A DNA stretch of 31,005 bases from a virus: positions 1 to 31,005 of the IMG/VR virus record IMGVR_UViG_3300012936_005037. One strand, 5' to 3'. The notes under the pieces were generated by a model that worked only from the letters and a program-made list of their open reading frames with translations, had not been told where the DNA came from and ran no database searches. A program made the translations under genes and the position numbers. Shown piece after piece: positions 18,501-26,700 of this stretch; the first letter of the stretch is position 1, and each line of letters starts with the position of its first letter.

Positions 18501-18760
18501 TGTATATCAGTACGAGGAGTAAGTGAAGTTTTTGCATTGTAAACTGTTCTAGGTTGTACGTTTACTGATCTTAATTCATCACCCATAATACAACAATCAG
18601 CTGGAACAATAATTGGCAGTACTTCTTGATATCTTCCAGTGCTTACTCGTATTAATGTGTTTCTTCTTACTTTTGCGGGAATATTATTACTGTTACCTGC
18701 TGTAATTGCATCAGTAACAATTTTTCCTAACGCTTGAACTGTTTCATAAATTGTTGCCAT
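12512..18760 (-). CDS. Giant tail-fibre protein, 2082 residues, second half of a split fibre
   Basis: Layout: residues 1-70 are the end of a helical repeat (DAITAGNSNNIP) plus beta-helix strands with MGDELRS (59-65); about 190-920 hold repeats of roughly 162 residues marked by C211, C372, C536, C696 and a weaker C917 in a K-C-x-x-D motif; about 985-1130 continue a right-handed beta-helix (DGLRGDL, DPGWGP, SPYVQNV, VSNDFTQV, ATNGNNSYG); about 1447-1685 carry six BNR/Asp-box repeats (S.DG.TWT type); about 1897-1965 carry the fibre C-terminal module (GHDFLDIGTGNF, DQDGNFRVGGLF). From 985 on it aligns with the 2111-residue fibre. It lacks that protein's carbohydrate-binding-like N-terminus, which is encoded just upstream in the 665-residue gene with a TAATG overlap. 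It is probably a virion adhesin; no catalytic sialidase residues are evident. Confidence 0.85.
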   Translation of the reverse strand: MATIYETVQALGKIVTDAITAGNSNNIPAKVRRNTLIRVSTGRYQEVLPIIVPADCCIMGDELRSVNVQPRTVYNAKTSLTPRTDIHFSVRALERLEAVIGDIVDGSTVTKTSVGPTPNTRTQVQSWPYAETATVKPAVKKLARNIKRRVDVGLAEKREINYPKSYNMTSPAEEYGKHRDLVLLNKKFIQSEITGYITDNYPSLKYSKTKCKQDVGFILDSLAYDLSYGGNWQSVKAGEAYFEGTNLQINSSEKTATLAAYGYLKELVQTVGRGATVSPILNDDSETQITGTYLGGNLTTASFAASRVQDVINIITNGSGTVAITKPSLSSVSAGLQGAYDNLRDNMDVIGEKTIDFIGENFGTFKYKPAKCRRDLNKIIRDTAFDVAFGTNFNAVYTGLSYMRETVSNTYLLGSQKVQTIGAIRNTRDVLSAAVTEDGSSASGSSGADTRLKAAFNEVVNIINSGTPGTAAPGDGVVDAITFPSPVGVDQNRVDAKDNLIANRTYITSEIIAWIEVQIAGAVGIWNGFTFDREKCRRDVGQIVDAMTYDILYGGTHATTRVAESYFENGVQLYGAGPQTAASYARLATVLSQIVQEQAVTTSAGNSETQTTPGTPASATEGAEVDAKMQIIEDVITAGNTNSLPAAVFPNTSSQATAEYHNAYLNIETDKNDAIKATIQYITDTYSGFKYDHAKCTRDLKFIAEAAGYDWMLGTNAASVFAAYSYLRAPSKKVLGDQKTATIAANEYARTLAVTYLGGNSTAINGLNDTWQWVEDIIWSGSAEGGNDAVSDIEVWNGYRQLELNKDFIVDECIAHVDNFFEQTVTSIDTSNNRLTIADTGMLYVGMPLYFKQGSDSTDVLTNANLLASPTIYYVRQITGDTTFTVSDQLYGNEVTLNEYGEGFKVCKQYDYNVDLCKRDLTRYIDAIKWDLQWPQQWVRNYSVSDSENNTTEITIYLPAVYKTKLASRYYVNSVNGSQEEDMYYLRNNTGLRLMTVDGLRGDLGPANAFGTSRPSAGAYASLDPGWGPKDERVWISARSPYVQNVTTFGFAATGQRIDGALHDGGNDSIVSNDFTQVISDGIGAHILNNGRAELVSVFSYYAHIGYLAESGGRIRATNGNNSYGTFGSVAEGVDPDETAVTAIVDNKFQYNATIGKVFTDAADEIYTLEYSHAGNAYTEAVIDIFGAGTSENLVMEDFRDEAVSQVRITEIDDSSGNPDAVAGGTGYLVVSNTAQTGSGTSITLAATDGNSSTAYPGMAIYITAGAGAGLYARIDTYNAGSKVATVVKESDGTAGWDHVIPGKTYTNPNSSSTYQIEPRATFAAPLKVNGFASSAITSGTWTDVHMVETSAQYTNVAVTTNSDGLGATFDITRNGSKYYASLNSAGSGYTRLDTITIPGTSVGGATTANDITITVTAINGTGGITGFDFDGLGRKGVLIALPSSGTGAQRSLDGLTWTAETLATSASWTNQTHGLIDDGSTTYRAGYAIVAGYDGGTTKVNYSTDTETWTAPGAQPALTTTSTADIAFGQITASTGRFVLIADNDRDVAYSDDGGQSWTTTTNALPSTGYTAIKFGQGKFVAVKSGTQNVSHSPDGITWTEVATGLPATHAWTDIEYGNGRFFCIASDNVQGAFSLDAGATWTASTITTDGGALPRRIKYGQGMFVVTTTDTDAVSYSEHGVYWPTQHTVQNSTNGYSAISFVDNDSDPKFVCIQSGASATAAITTKLGATAKGRAGVANEKVFEVRLYDPGSMYGSGAPALTITDPNNVNDVLFTVRNGDGVLAQPTFVNRGSSFITATAEVNDNNSNGYADFFQAGNFVAVRQLSTVPVNGSNVVFDSLPNKVFKLVNTVSRIGTLDGTYTAFLQLSPDMEIEDTPAHGDNVTLRIRYSQVRLTGHDFLDIGTGNFDDTNYPNEVYGDPVNPPDQTKETTESNGGRVFYTATDQDGNFRVGGLFSIEQATGVATLNAEAFNIAGLQELTLGEVTLGGNSASVTEFSTDPFFTANSDSVIPTQRAIKAYIEAQIGGGQASLIVNSVTAGDIFINTNQITTVTGSPINIKANINFQGAVVGVPLAYNYFFR
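13700..14430 (-). repeat. Six BNR/Asp-box repeats in the 2082-residue fibre
   Basis: Each unit ends in a variant of S-x-D-x-G-x-x-W: SLDGLTW, STDTETW, SDDGGQSW, SPDGITW, SLDAGATW, SEHGVYW. GRF/GKFV strands precede several of them. This suggests a beta-propeller. Confidence 0.78.
15980..18160 (-). repeat. Four to five Cys-Arg/Lys-Asp repeats of about 162 residues
   Basis: The conserved cysteine codons lie at 18128-18130, 17645-17647, 17153-17155, 16673-16675 and (degenerate) 16010-16012. Spacings are 161, 164, 160 and 221 residues. A unit contains F.Y...KC.RD...I..A..YD...G, an A..Y/SY helix, a LG.Q..T..A helix and an II..VI..G segment. Confidence 0.75.
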
Positions 18761-20757
18761 TAGTAGCCTCCTCCGCCACCGCCGCCACCGCCGCCGGATC
18801 CACCTCCGCCGCCGTTGCTAATTGATGTACCGCCATAACTTGCTCCTGCTGTGCTTTCGTATACTGCGTCTGCTTGTTTGCCTAACGCTGTATCTATATA
18901 TTGTGTTACAATAGCTGTTGAATTATCACCGTTAGTTGTTTGATAATTTACAGCTGGTGCTTCATTGTTTAAAACTTTTTGTATCAAGGTAATTCCATAA
19001 TTAATACTTGCTACTGTTTCTGCTTCTTGCCCTAAAGTGTAAAACTGTCCAGGCTCTGTTACATATTTTAATGCCGCAGCTCTTGATCTTTCATTACCGC
19101 CATGTGCAAGATCCCACATAAAGGCGTCAATTATGTAGCCCATATCTCTTTCACATTTTGCACTATCGTATGTAAAACTTGTTGTGAATGGTGATGTATT
19201 ATTTGCAATTTGGTAATCTGTCCATTCAACTATTTCTCTTTGTATAAATCTTCTGTTTAATTCTAAAAGTTTGATTGCACTAGGTGCTTTTGTACCTTTG
19301 TCTATTTGTTCTGTAGCATATCTTATGCTTCTAAATGGTCTGTCAATATTTTTTCCGTAGGTCGGTGATGGACTATCAACACCATGTTCAGCTACATAGT
19401 AAACATCATCAGCAGATTCAAGTGTTGTCCATTCCGGAACACCAGTATTGGATACTTGTAATATTTGTCCATCTGAACCTATAGGTAATCTTGTTGGTCC
19501 TGCTCCACCATAGTATACTAAATCACCTTTAGTAGTAAGCACTGAGGTTTCGCTACCTATAACAAATGTATTCCAGTAGGTTCCAGTTACATCTTGATCT
19601 GGTCTTGAATTTTCATTACCGCCATCAAATCCTCCTGCTGGTGTGCCAACTGATGAATAATCGTCGCCTTCTGATATGTGATTTTGCACACAAAAATATG
19701 AGTTATCTCCATACCGTACAACATCACCAACAAAATATTCTCTATCATCTAACCACACACCTCTCCAGTTAATTCCTGAAGTAAGTTTTTCCCAATATGT
19801 AGCATTTGGTGGTTTTTGGCTTGTATGATCTTGTATGGCTCTATATGTATGTCCGCCTAATCTTACAACATCACCTACATAATATTCATACGCTGTTGAA
19901 TCATCACCCCAAGTTCCTACAAATCTTAATCCTTCTGAAAATAAATTCCAGTCTGCTGCCGAACTTGTCGGGGCTGTATCAGTATTATCTCTTAGTGCAA
20001 TATAAGTATTGCCGCCATATTTTACTATATCTCCAATTTGATAACTTGCAGAATATACCCATTCTGATTCATATTGAAATCCGTCTACAAATTTTTCCCA
20101 ATTTGCAGAATCTGCAGCAAATGTTGAAGCCGCTGTATGATAAGCTGTTGCAATCCATTGGTTGGCGCCAAATCTTACTACATCATTTACTTTATAGCGT
20201 GTGCCTGTTGCCCACAATCCTTTGTAATCAAAACCTTGATTGAACAATGTCCATTTAGAAAGATCATTTTCTAAACCTAATGCTGTGCTGTCTGCAGATA
20301 TATGATGTGAATTACAAACGTATGTGCTGCCGCCGTATTTGACCAAGTCGGCTACTTTATAATCAAAACTAGTTTGCCAATCGCCTTTCCAATCAACGCT
20401 TTCTGCGTAAACTTCCCAATTAGCTGAATCAGCTTCTAATCCTGTAGTAGAGTCTGATGCTGATGTATGTACAGCTTGTGCTATATAAAGTCTACCACCA
20501 TACCTAACAATATCATCGTATACATATTTTACTTGTGGTTGCCAATCACCTTTCCAAGTTTGTCCTTCACTTACTAAATTCCATTTTGAAGGTGATATAT
20601 CTAGATCTGTGTAAAAATCTGCATTACTAGTGTGTCCAATTACACAAATATAAATTTTACCTGCATAATACACAACGTCATCTTGGTAATATACCGTTGA
20701 TGATCCCCAGTTGTTTTTCCAAACAAATCTTAATCTACCTAGTTTAAATTCAGCCAT
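18760..20757 (-). CDS. Fibre protein with seven carbohydrate-binding-like repeats and poly-Gly C-terminus
   Basis: 665 residues. Residues 1 to about 375 hold seven units of about 50 residues of the form W.G.W....Y..GD.V.YGG..Y......H......W, resembling the chitin-binding CBM5/12 fold. A fibre block TTKGDLVYYGG...LP.GSDGQILQVS follows, then the start of a beta-helix (DDVYYVAEHGVDSP, DRPFRSIRYAT) and one Cys-Arg-Asp repeat (C535, KCERDMGYIIDAFMWDL). The protein then breaks off into Gly5-Ser-Gly10-Tyr. The missing remainder of that repeat and helix begins the next gene. The late-promoter-like GATAAATA lies 15 bases ahead of the start and CGGAG serves as ribosome binding site. Likely role: glycan binding on the host surface; the split suggests it assembles with the 2082-residue protein. 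Confidence 0.83.
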   Translation of the reverse strand: MAEFKLGRLRFVWKNNWGSSTVYYQDDVVYYAGKIYICVIGHTSNADFYTDLDISPSKWNLVSEGQTWKGDWQPQVKYVYDDIVRYGGRLYIAQAVHTSASDSTTGLEADSANWEVYAESVDWKGDWQTSFDYKVADLVKYGGSTYVCNSHHISADSTALGLENDLSKWTLFNQGFDYKGLWATGTRYKVNDVVRFGANQWIATAYHTAASTFAADSANWEKFVDGFQYESEWVYSASYQIGDIVKYGGNTYIALRDNTDTAPTSSAADWNLFSEGLRFVGTWGDDSTAYEYYVGDVVRLGGHTYRAIQDHTSQKPPNATYWEKLTSGINWRGVWLDDREYFVGDVVRYGDNSYFCVQNHISEGDDYSSVGTPAGGFDGGNENSRPDQDVTGTYWNTFVIGSETSVLTTKGDLVYYGGAGPTRLPIGSDGQILQVSNTGVPEWTTLESADDVYYVAEHGVDSPSPTYGKNIDRPFRSIRYATEQIDKGTKAPSAIKLLELNRRFIQREIVEWTDYQIANNTSPFTTSFTYDSAKCERDMGYIIDAFMWDLAHGGNERSRAAALKYVTEPGQFYTLGQEAETVASINYGITLIQKVLNNEAPAVNYQTTNGDNSTAIVTQYIDTALGKQADAVYESTAGASYGGTSISNGGGGGSGGGGGGGGGGY
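18766..18813 (-). repeat. GC-rich Gly5-Ser-Gly10 coding tract
   Basis: Sixteen codons made of GGN (GGC, GGT, GGA) with one TCC, a sharp GC island in AT-rich sequence, ending one Tyr codon before the stop. Glycine-rich runs are known in T-even adhesins (gp38), where they form packed polyglycine helices. Confidence 0.9.
19560..20757 (-). repeat. Seven tandem CBM5/12-like units in the 665-residue protein
   Basis: Recurring WKGDWQ, Y.V.D.V.YGG..Y.C and (S/A)..W.....G signatures at a period of about 50 codons. Unit boundaries are by eye. Confidence 0.8.
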
Positions 20758-20772
20758 TTCATACTCCGTTTG

Positions 20773-20780
20773 TATTTATC
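20773..20780 (-). promoter_or_regulatory. T4-type late promoter-like element GATAAATA
   Basis: Minus-strand GATAAATA in the 27-base gap between the 2111- and 665-residue fibre genes, 15 bases before the ATG at 20757. It is identical to the element at 12171-12178. Confidence 0.6.
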
Positions 20781-20784
20781 TATA

Positions 20785-23700
20785 TTACTGTCCATCATGG
20801 TTAAGTCTTCTCATAAACATCATCTGTGCCATATAACTTCCGCCTAAGTTTGCAGGATTTCCTAATGCATCTGCACCCTCAAAATTTACTCTTCTTGGAA
20901 TGTTTAAATATGTGCCAGCTAAGTTATTAATAATATTATTTTCTGTGCCTATTTGTACCTGACCTGCAACAATACTATTTGTTTCCAGATCGGAACCACC
21001 TACAGATAATCTATCTGCTAAGAATGTAGCAATGGCTTTCTGTGTTGGGATAATATTATTGCTATCTGCACTAAATGTTACATCTGTTGAAAATTCGTTT
21101 ACAACTGTACCTGTACCACCAAGTCTAACTCCGCCTAACGCTAGTTCAGACAATCCATCTAAATCAAAAAATTCAGCACTAATAGTAACTACACCTGTAG
21201 CTTGGTCTACTCCAAAAAGTTCACCAACTCTAAAGTTACCGTCCTGATCTGTACTAACATAAAATACTCTACCACCAGTTGATTCAGTAACTTCATTCTC
21301 AGGAGATGCTGTAAAGTATGCGCCGCCTGCATAAAGATCTGGATAATTTGTTTGTAGGAAATTACCTGTTCCAATATCTAAGAAATCATGTCCAGTTACC
21401 CTGCACTGACTATACCTAGTACGTAACTGCACTGCTGTACCATGTTGTAGATTATTTTCGTTTTTAAGACTAGGAGAAATTGTAAATCTTACTAATCTAG
21501 TATTATTTCCGGATCCATCATCTCCCAAATCTACTGCACCTACACCTGTAAACAATTTTAAGTCATCTGGATCGTCAGTTAATGTGTCAAGAATTGAAGT
21601 AAATTTTATTTGCACACCTGGTCCAGGTAAATCTTTATCGACACCTGAAAGCACTACACTATTTGCCTCTGGTACTATTTCAGCAAATCCATTTCCTTCT
21701 AAATTAATACTACTTGTGCTTGATCTATAACCAGTTCCCCTATTAACAAAATCTGGTTGTGCTAACACACCATTCTTCCTAAATAGTGTGTATTCAACTT
21801 CAGATACATATTGATTATCAACAATAGATAATGTAACATTATTTGCCGATGTGTATCCACTTCCACATTCCCAAATTTTTATACTATTAAATGATCCACC
21901 TGTAATATTTGCACGTACTTTTGCCTGACATCCTAATTCTATTTTACCAAACGCATTGTTTGTTTCGGTATTTCTAAATACTAAGAATGTTGGCTTGTTA
22001 TCTATAACTGCTGTACCTAGTGCTGAATAAGTTCCTACATAATCCAATGTACGTTCAGTCCATAATACTCCGTCTTCTGTGCTGGCAACATAATCTGTAG
22101 GCCCAGTGGTTGGATCGTCTCCCATGTCTACTCCACCTGTATCACAAATTGCAAAAAATACACCTTGATTGTATTTCATTCTTTTCCAATTCATTGGAGT
22201 AGAACCGTCAATACTTGGAGCATCAGTACCATTGATCCATGTAGCACCTTTATCAAAACTAAATATCATTTTTCCATCATTAGCCAGTGCCGCAAATCTA
22301 TTTGCACCATATCTTAAATCTATCCATCCTGGTTGGTTACCACCATAGTTAGGTAATACTTGATTTAATCTTACCCAAGTTTCTCCATTTGTACTATAAG
22401 CTGCATCTCTAGTTTGTGATCCTGTAATTGCTAAAAATCTTCCTTGGCCGTATTCTACAGCTAACCATTCGTCACCAGTAGAATCGTCTCCACTAGGCAT
22501 GTTGCCTGAATTCCAAGTTAATCCGTCTGAACTATATAAAAATGTATCTGTAGTTGGAGAAATAATAACAAATTTACCGTTACCATAAGCTATATCAGAC
22601 CAAGTAGCATTTACAGGTAGTGATCGTTGTGTCCAGTTTTGTCCGTCTAAACTAAAAGCTATTTTATTATCAGGACTGCTTAAAATTAAAAATCTATTAT
22701 TAGCCGCAATCATTCTTGTAAAATTGCCTGTGTATGGTAAATTTACTTCTAACCAATTAGCACCATCATCACTATATGCAGCTACACCCACGGCATCTGA
22801 TGCAACAAATCTTTCACCTCTTGGTGTGCCTGTGAATGTAAAACTTTGAATACTGTTTGTACTATCATCACTATTACTCGTTACAGTAATTACAATATTA
22901 TTTGCAGGTGCTGTGCCGCCTAAACTTGTACCAGGAATAGTAATTGTATCATTAACAGCATAACCTGCTCCTGGATTAATATTAGTTACTGAATAAGTTT
23001 TTCCTGCTCTTACTACAGTCCATATTGCATTTATTGCAGGACCATCTGGTGTTTGTCCTGTACCTCCACCACCAGTAATATTTGCATATGTTGCAGTAGT
23101 GCCACCTTGCACAACATCAACCCATACACGGCCTGCTGATGGTACAGGAGTAAAGTTTTGTGTGAATGCAGGTTTGTTGCAGTACACTCTAGGTTCTATT
23201 CTGTATATAGTAGTAGCATCAAGTGCAGGCTCTATAGGTGTACCAGAAAGCACATGGTCCCATCCATCTGTACCATCTGATTCTTTTTTGACTTCAACTA
23301 ATTTTGTACCTACTGTAAATGCTTTTATTTCAGCATATTGTCCTACACCTGTACCGCCCACAATAAATATTCTCATACCTAATATTTCTGATTCAAATTG
23401 TGTAGTATCGTTTACATTAAGTATAATACTAGTGTTGTTACTTGTGACCTGTGCTGAATTTTGTTTGATTAAATAATTTGAACCGCCTTCTTGTCCTGAA
23501 CCTGTAGTATTGATTAGTCTAGCATTTGATAATGCTCCGTCTCTAAATTCAGTAAATTGAACATCTACATCTGCACCAGCTCCTTCAATTTCTGCACTAG
23601 CCTGTGTATATTGTTCACCACAATGATCGTATTCAAAAACTAAAAACTCGTCATTTGCACCACCTGCTATAGCTTGATTTACTATAGCTTCATTTTGTTG

Positions 23701-26700
23701 ATTGTTAACTAAACAGGCCTGTGGAGTTTCATTAGGGTCTGTTCCTTGTGCAATAGATCCGTATTTTCCGTAAGAGTTATTTCCGTTTGTTGCACGAATA
23801 ATCCCACCATTTTCAGCAAGATATCCAACTTGACAATAATATGTAAACACAGATACTAATTCAGTTCTTGCATTATTTACTACCCATGCTCCAATACCAT
23901 CACTAAGCACTTGTGTAAAGTCGTTTGATACCATCGATCTGTTACCGCCATTATGTAGTGCTCCATCAATTTTCTTACCAATACAAGCTGTGCCGAGATT
24001 TGTTACACCTTGAATGTAAGGTGATCTTCTATTAATCCAAGTTCTTCTATCATCTGGACCCCAACCAGGATCTAGTGCAACGCAAGCTCCGCCTGTAGGT
24101 CTTTGGTATTCTTCATAAACACCAGATGGATTAAGTACACCAGATAATCCATCTGTGGTAAGATTTCTTAAACCAGTTGTATCTCTTACCCAAAATAAAT
24201 CATCAAGCTGGCAACCTTCAACACTGTTTGCAAGCCTTCTACCAGACATTATTGTAGCGTAATTTCCTGAATAATTAAGATCTCTTATAATACCTCTAAG
24301 CATATGTTTCACATCTGAACGTATTTCTTCTGATGGTATTGTAGTTGTATATAGAGAATCAACATATAAAACAACTTCGTCAGCAATAAGATCTATATTT
24401 CTACTTAATATAGATGCTGAATTTGTGTCTTCTTGATTTGTATTAGGATTATTACTACCAGTCATTGTTACTGCATCACCAGATGCTAGTCTAAAATCTA
24501 AGTATGCTTCAAAGTCGTCTATCAATTGCGTAATTTTTGCAACAGCGGTTTCTGTTCCTGCTGGTCCGTCTAAATTTTGTGTATTGGTATTATTCTCATT
24601 TAAACTTGCAACCTGTAATAGAACAACTTGTCCTATTATCTGTTTCATTCTAATTGTATAATCTTGCACGTATGTATACATGCTTGCATAATTTGGTATA
24701 GCTCTAGATGCATTAACTTTAGTTGATCTAAGTTCGTCTCCCATTACTACACACCCTGCTGGTATAGTAATTGGACCTACTTCGTCGTATGCACCTGTTG
24801 CAACAAAAATTTTGGTTGTTACAATTGGTTCAGAATAATTTATACTTGAAGCGGATGAACTAACAAAAGTATGTACACTTGTTTCTGAAGATGTACCTAC
24901 GTTAACAGTGATAGTTGTGCTTGATCTTGCTGTAATTACTAGTTCAGCATATTTACCAGCAGGATCTGTAGCTCGTGGATAAGCAACCTGTGTAACATTG
25001 CCATCTGATCCGCAAGTAAAAGTTAAACTTGCAGGATTAATTGTTATTTTATCAAGTATTTGTAGATTGTGTCTTCCTATTGTAAGCTCTAAAACTCCTG
25101 TGAATGGATCATAATTTGCAGCAGAAGGTGTAAAACTTAACACACTTTGAGGGAAATTGTCTTCAACATATTCGCAAGCATACCTTATAGTTTTGAAAGG
25201 TGATTTTGGAGATAAACCGAATCCATTTTTTACATCGTCGACTCCGTTATTTGCAACATAAATTGTATCGCTATCTTCTAGTTGTTTCCTCCAAAACATT
25301 TCTAATTCATTACTTACGCTCATTACCTCATTAGCTTCTCCTATGACTAATCTTTTATCACCTAGTGTGGATTCGTCTCCTGCTAAATCTCTTGACGTGC
25401 CAAAAGTAAGCATGTCACCTTTTTCCCAAAGTGCTCCTCTTATTCCTTCTTGAACTATTACTTGCCAGTAATTATATCCGCTACCACTATCACCAGGATA
25501 GTTATTTAATGTACTTTCATGCTCAACAGTACACACGTATGCTGTACCCATAAAGTTTACTACTTCATTGTATGCGTAATATTCTCCGGCCTTCCATCCT
25601 GATGAAAACACTGTGCCTGATGCAAGTCTTTCCCATCTTTCAGAATCTTGCCAATCAATACTACTGTTATCACCATCTGATATTGTTACATCTTGAACTG
25701 CATAATAAAGATCTCCGCCTCTTTGTACTACATCTCCTGTCTTATATTCTCTATGATAAGGATAAATTATTGGATTTTCTGAAACATTTAAACTGCCGCC
25801 CATATTTGCAGAGGTACCATAATAATAAACTGTACTAGGAACTGTTTTATTAGTTTGAAAACTTATAAATCTTCTTGTTGCTGATGTAAATCCTGATACA
25901 TAATTTTCTTGAGTAACTTCTACTCCGTCCAGACTGTATTTTATTATAATTGTAGGATCTCCGTTAGCATCACTTTCGTTACCTAAAACTAAACCACCAC
26001 CTATTGTACCGTTTATTGTTTTACTGAAAAGCAATGGTTGGTTAGTATTAAAAGTTGTGTTACTAGGATCATTTTGATTAAAAATATACACCTTACCTGT
26101 ACGTATTGCTACTGGTCCATTTTCTACACCGTCCATGTAAAAATTACCTGAAACTTTTGATGTTGAAGTGTCTGTGCCTACAGTTACATTTATAAATTCA
26201 GTTTTGTTATCTTTTTTAGACCATTGTCCTCTAAAATTATAACTTTTTACTAAAACAATCCAATCAATAGTACTATCATCTTGGTCTGCCGCTAAAATTT
26301 GCGAAGGATTACTATCCTTATTATTGTTGATTGCATAGTATAAGACACCGCCATATCTTACAATGTCGCCTTGATTGTATGTGACTGTATCACTCCATTC
26401 TCCATCGTGTTGGCTTCCTAGAAGAGCCAATTCAAATTTTGCATTGTCTATTTCGCTATGGCTTGATTGATGAGATACTGTACATTTAAAAATACTACCA
26501 CCATATTTTACAAGATCATTTATTGTGTAAGCAGTATCATGTGTCCAAGCTCCGCGATAATTTTCACCTTCATAAAATCTTTCCCAATTTAAAATGTCAT
26601 CTTCAAACACGGTGCTAACATGTGTTTTAATACATTTATAAATTATACCGCCATACTTTACTAATTGTCCTAACCCATAAGACAATCCAGTATCCCAATT

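Noticed and set aside
18760-18816. Programmed frameshift in the glycine tract fusing the 665- and 2082-residue proteins
   Set aside because: The 2082 frame is open through the tract, but no X-XXY-YYZ slippery heptamer exists (no G run longer than two) and the fused peptide would be Arg/Trp-rich. A TAATG reinitiation is simpler.
19806-20243. 145-codon plus-strand open frame opposite the CBM-like repeats
   Set aside because: It has a low-complexity Leu/His/Tyr-rich composition caused by the repeat codons on the other strand, no ribosome binding site, and full overlap with a well supported gene.
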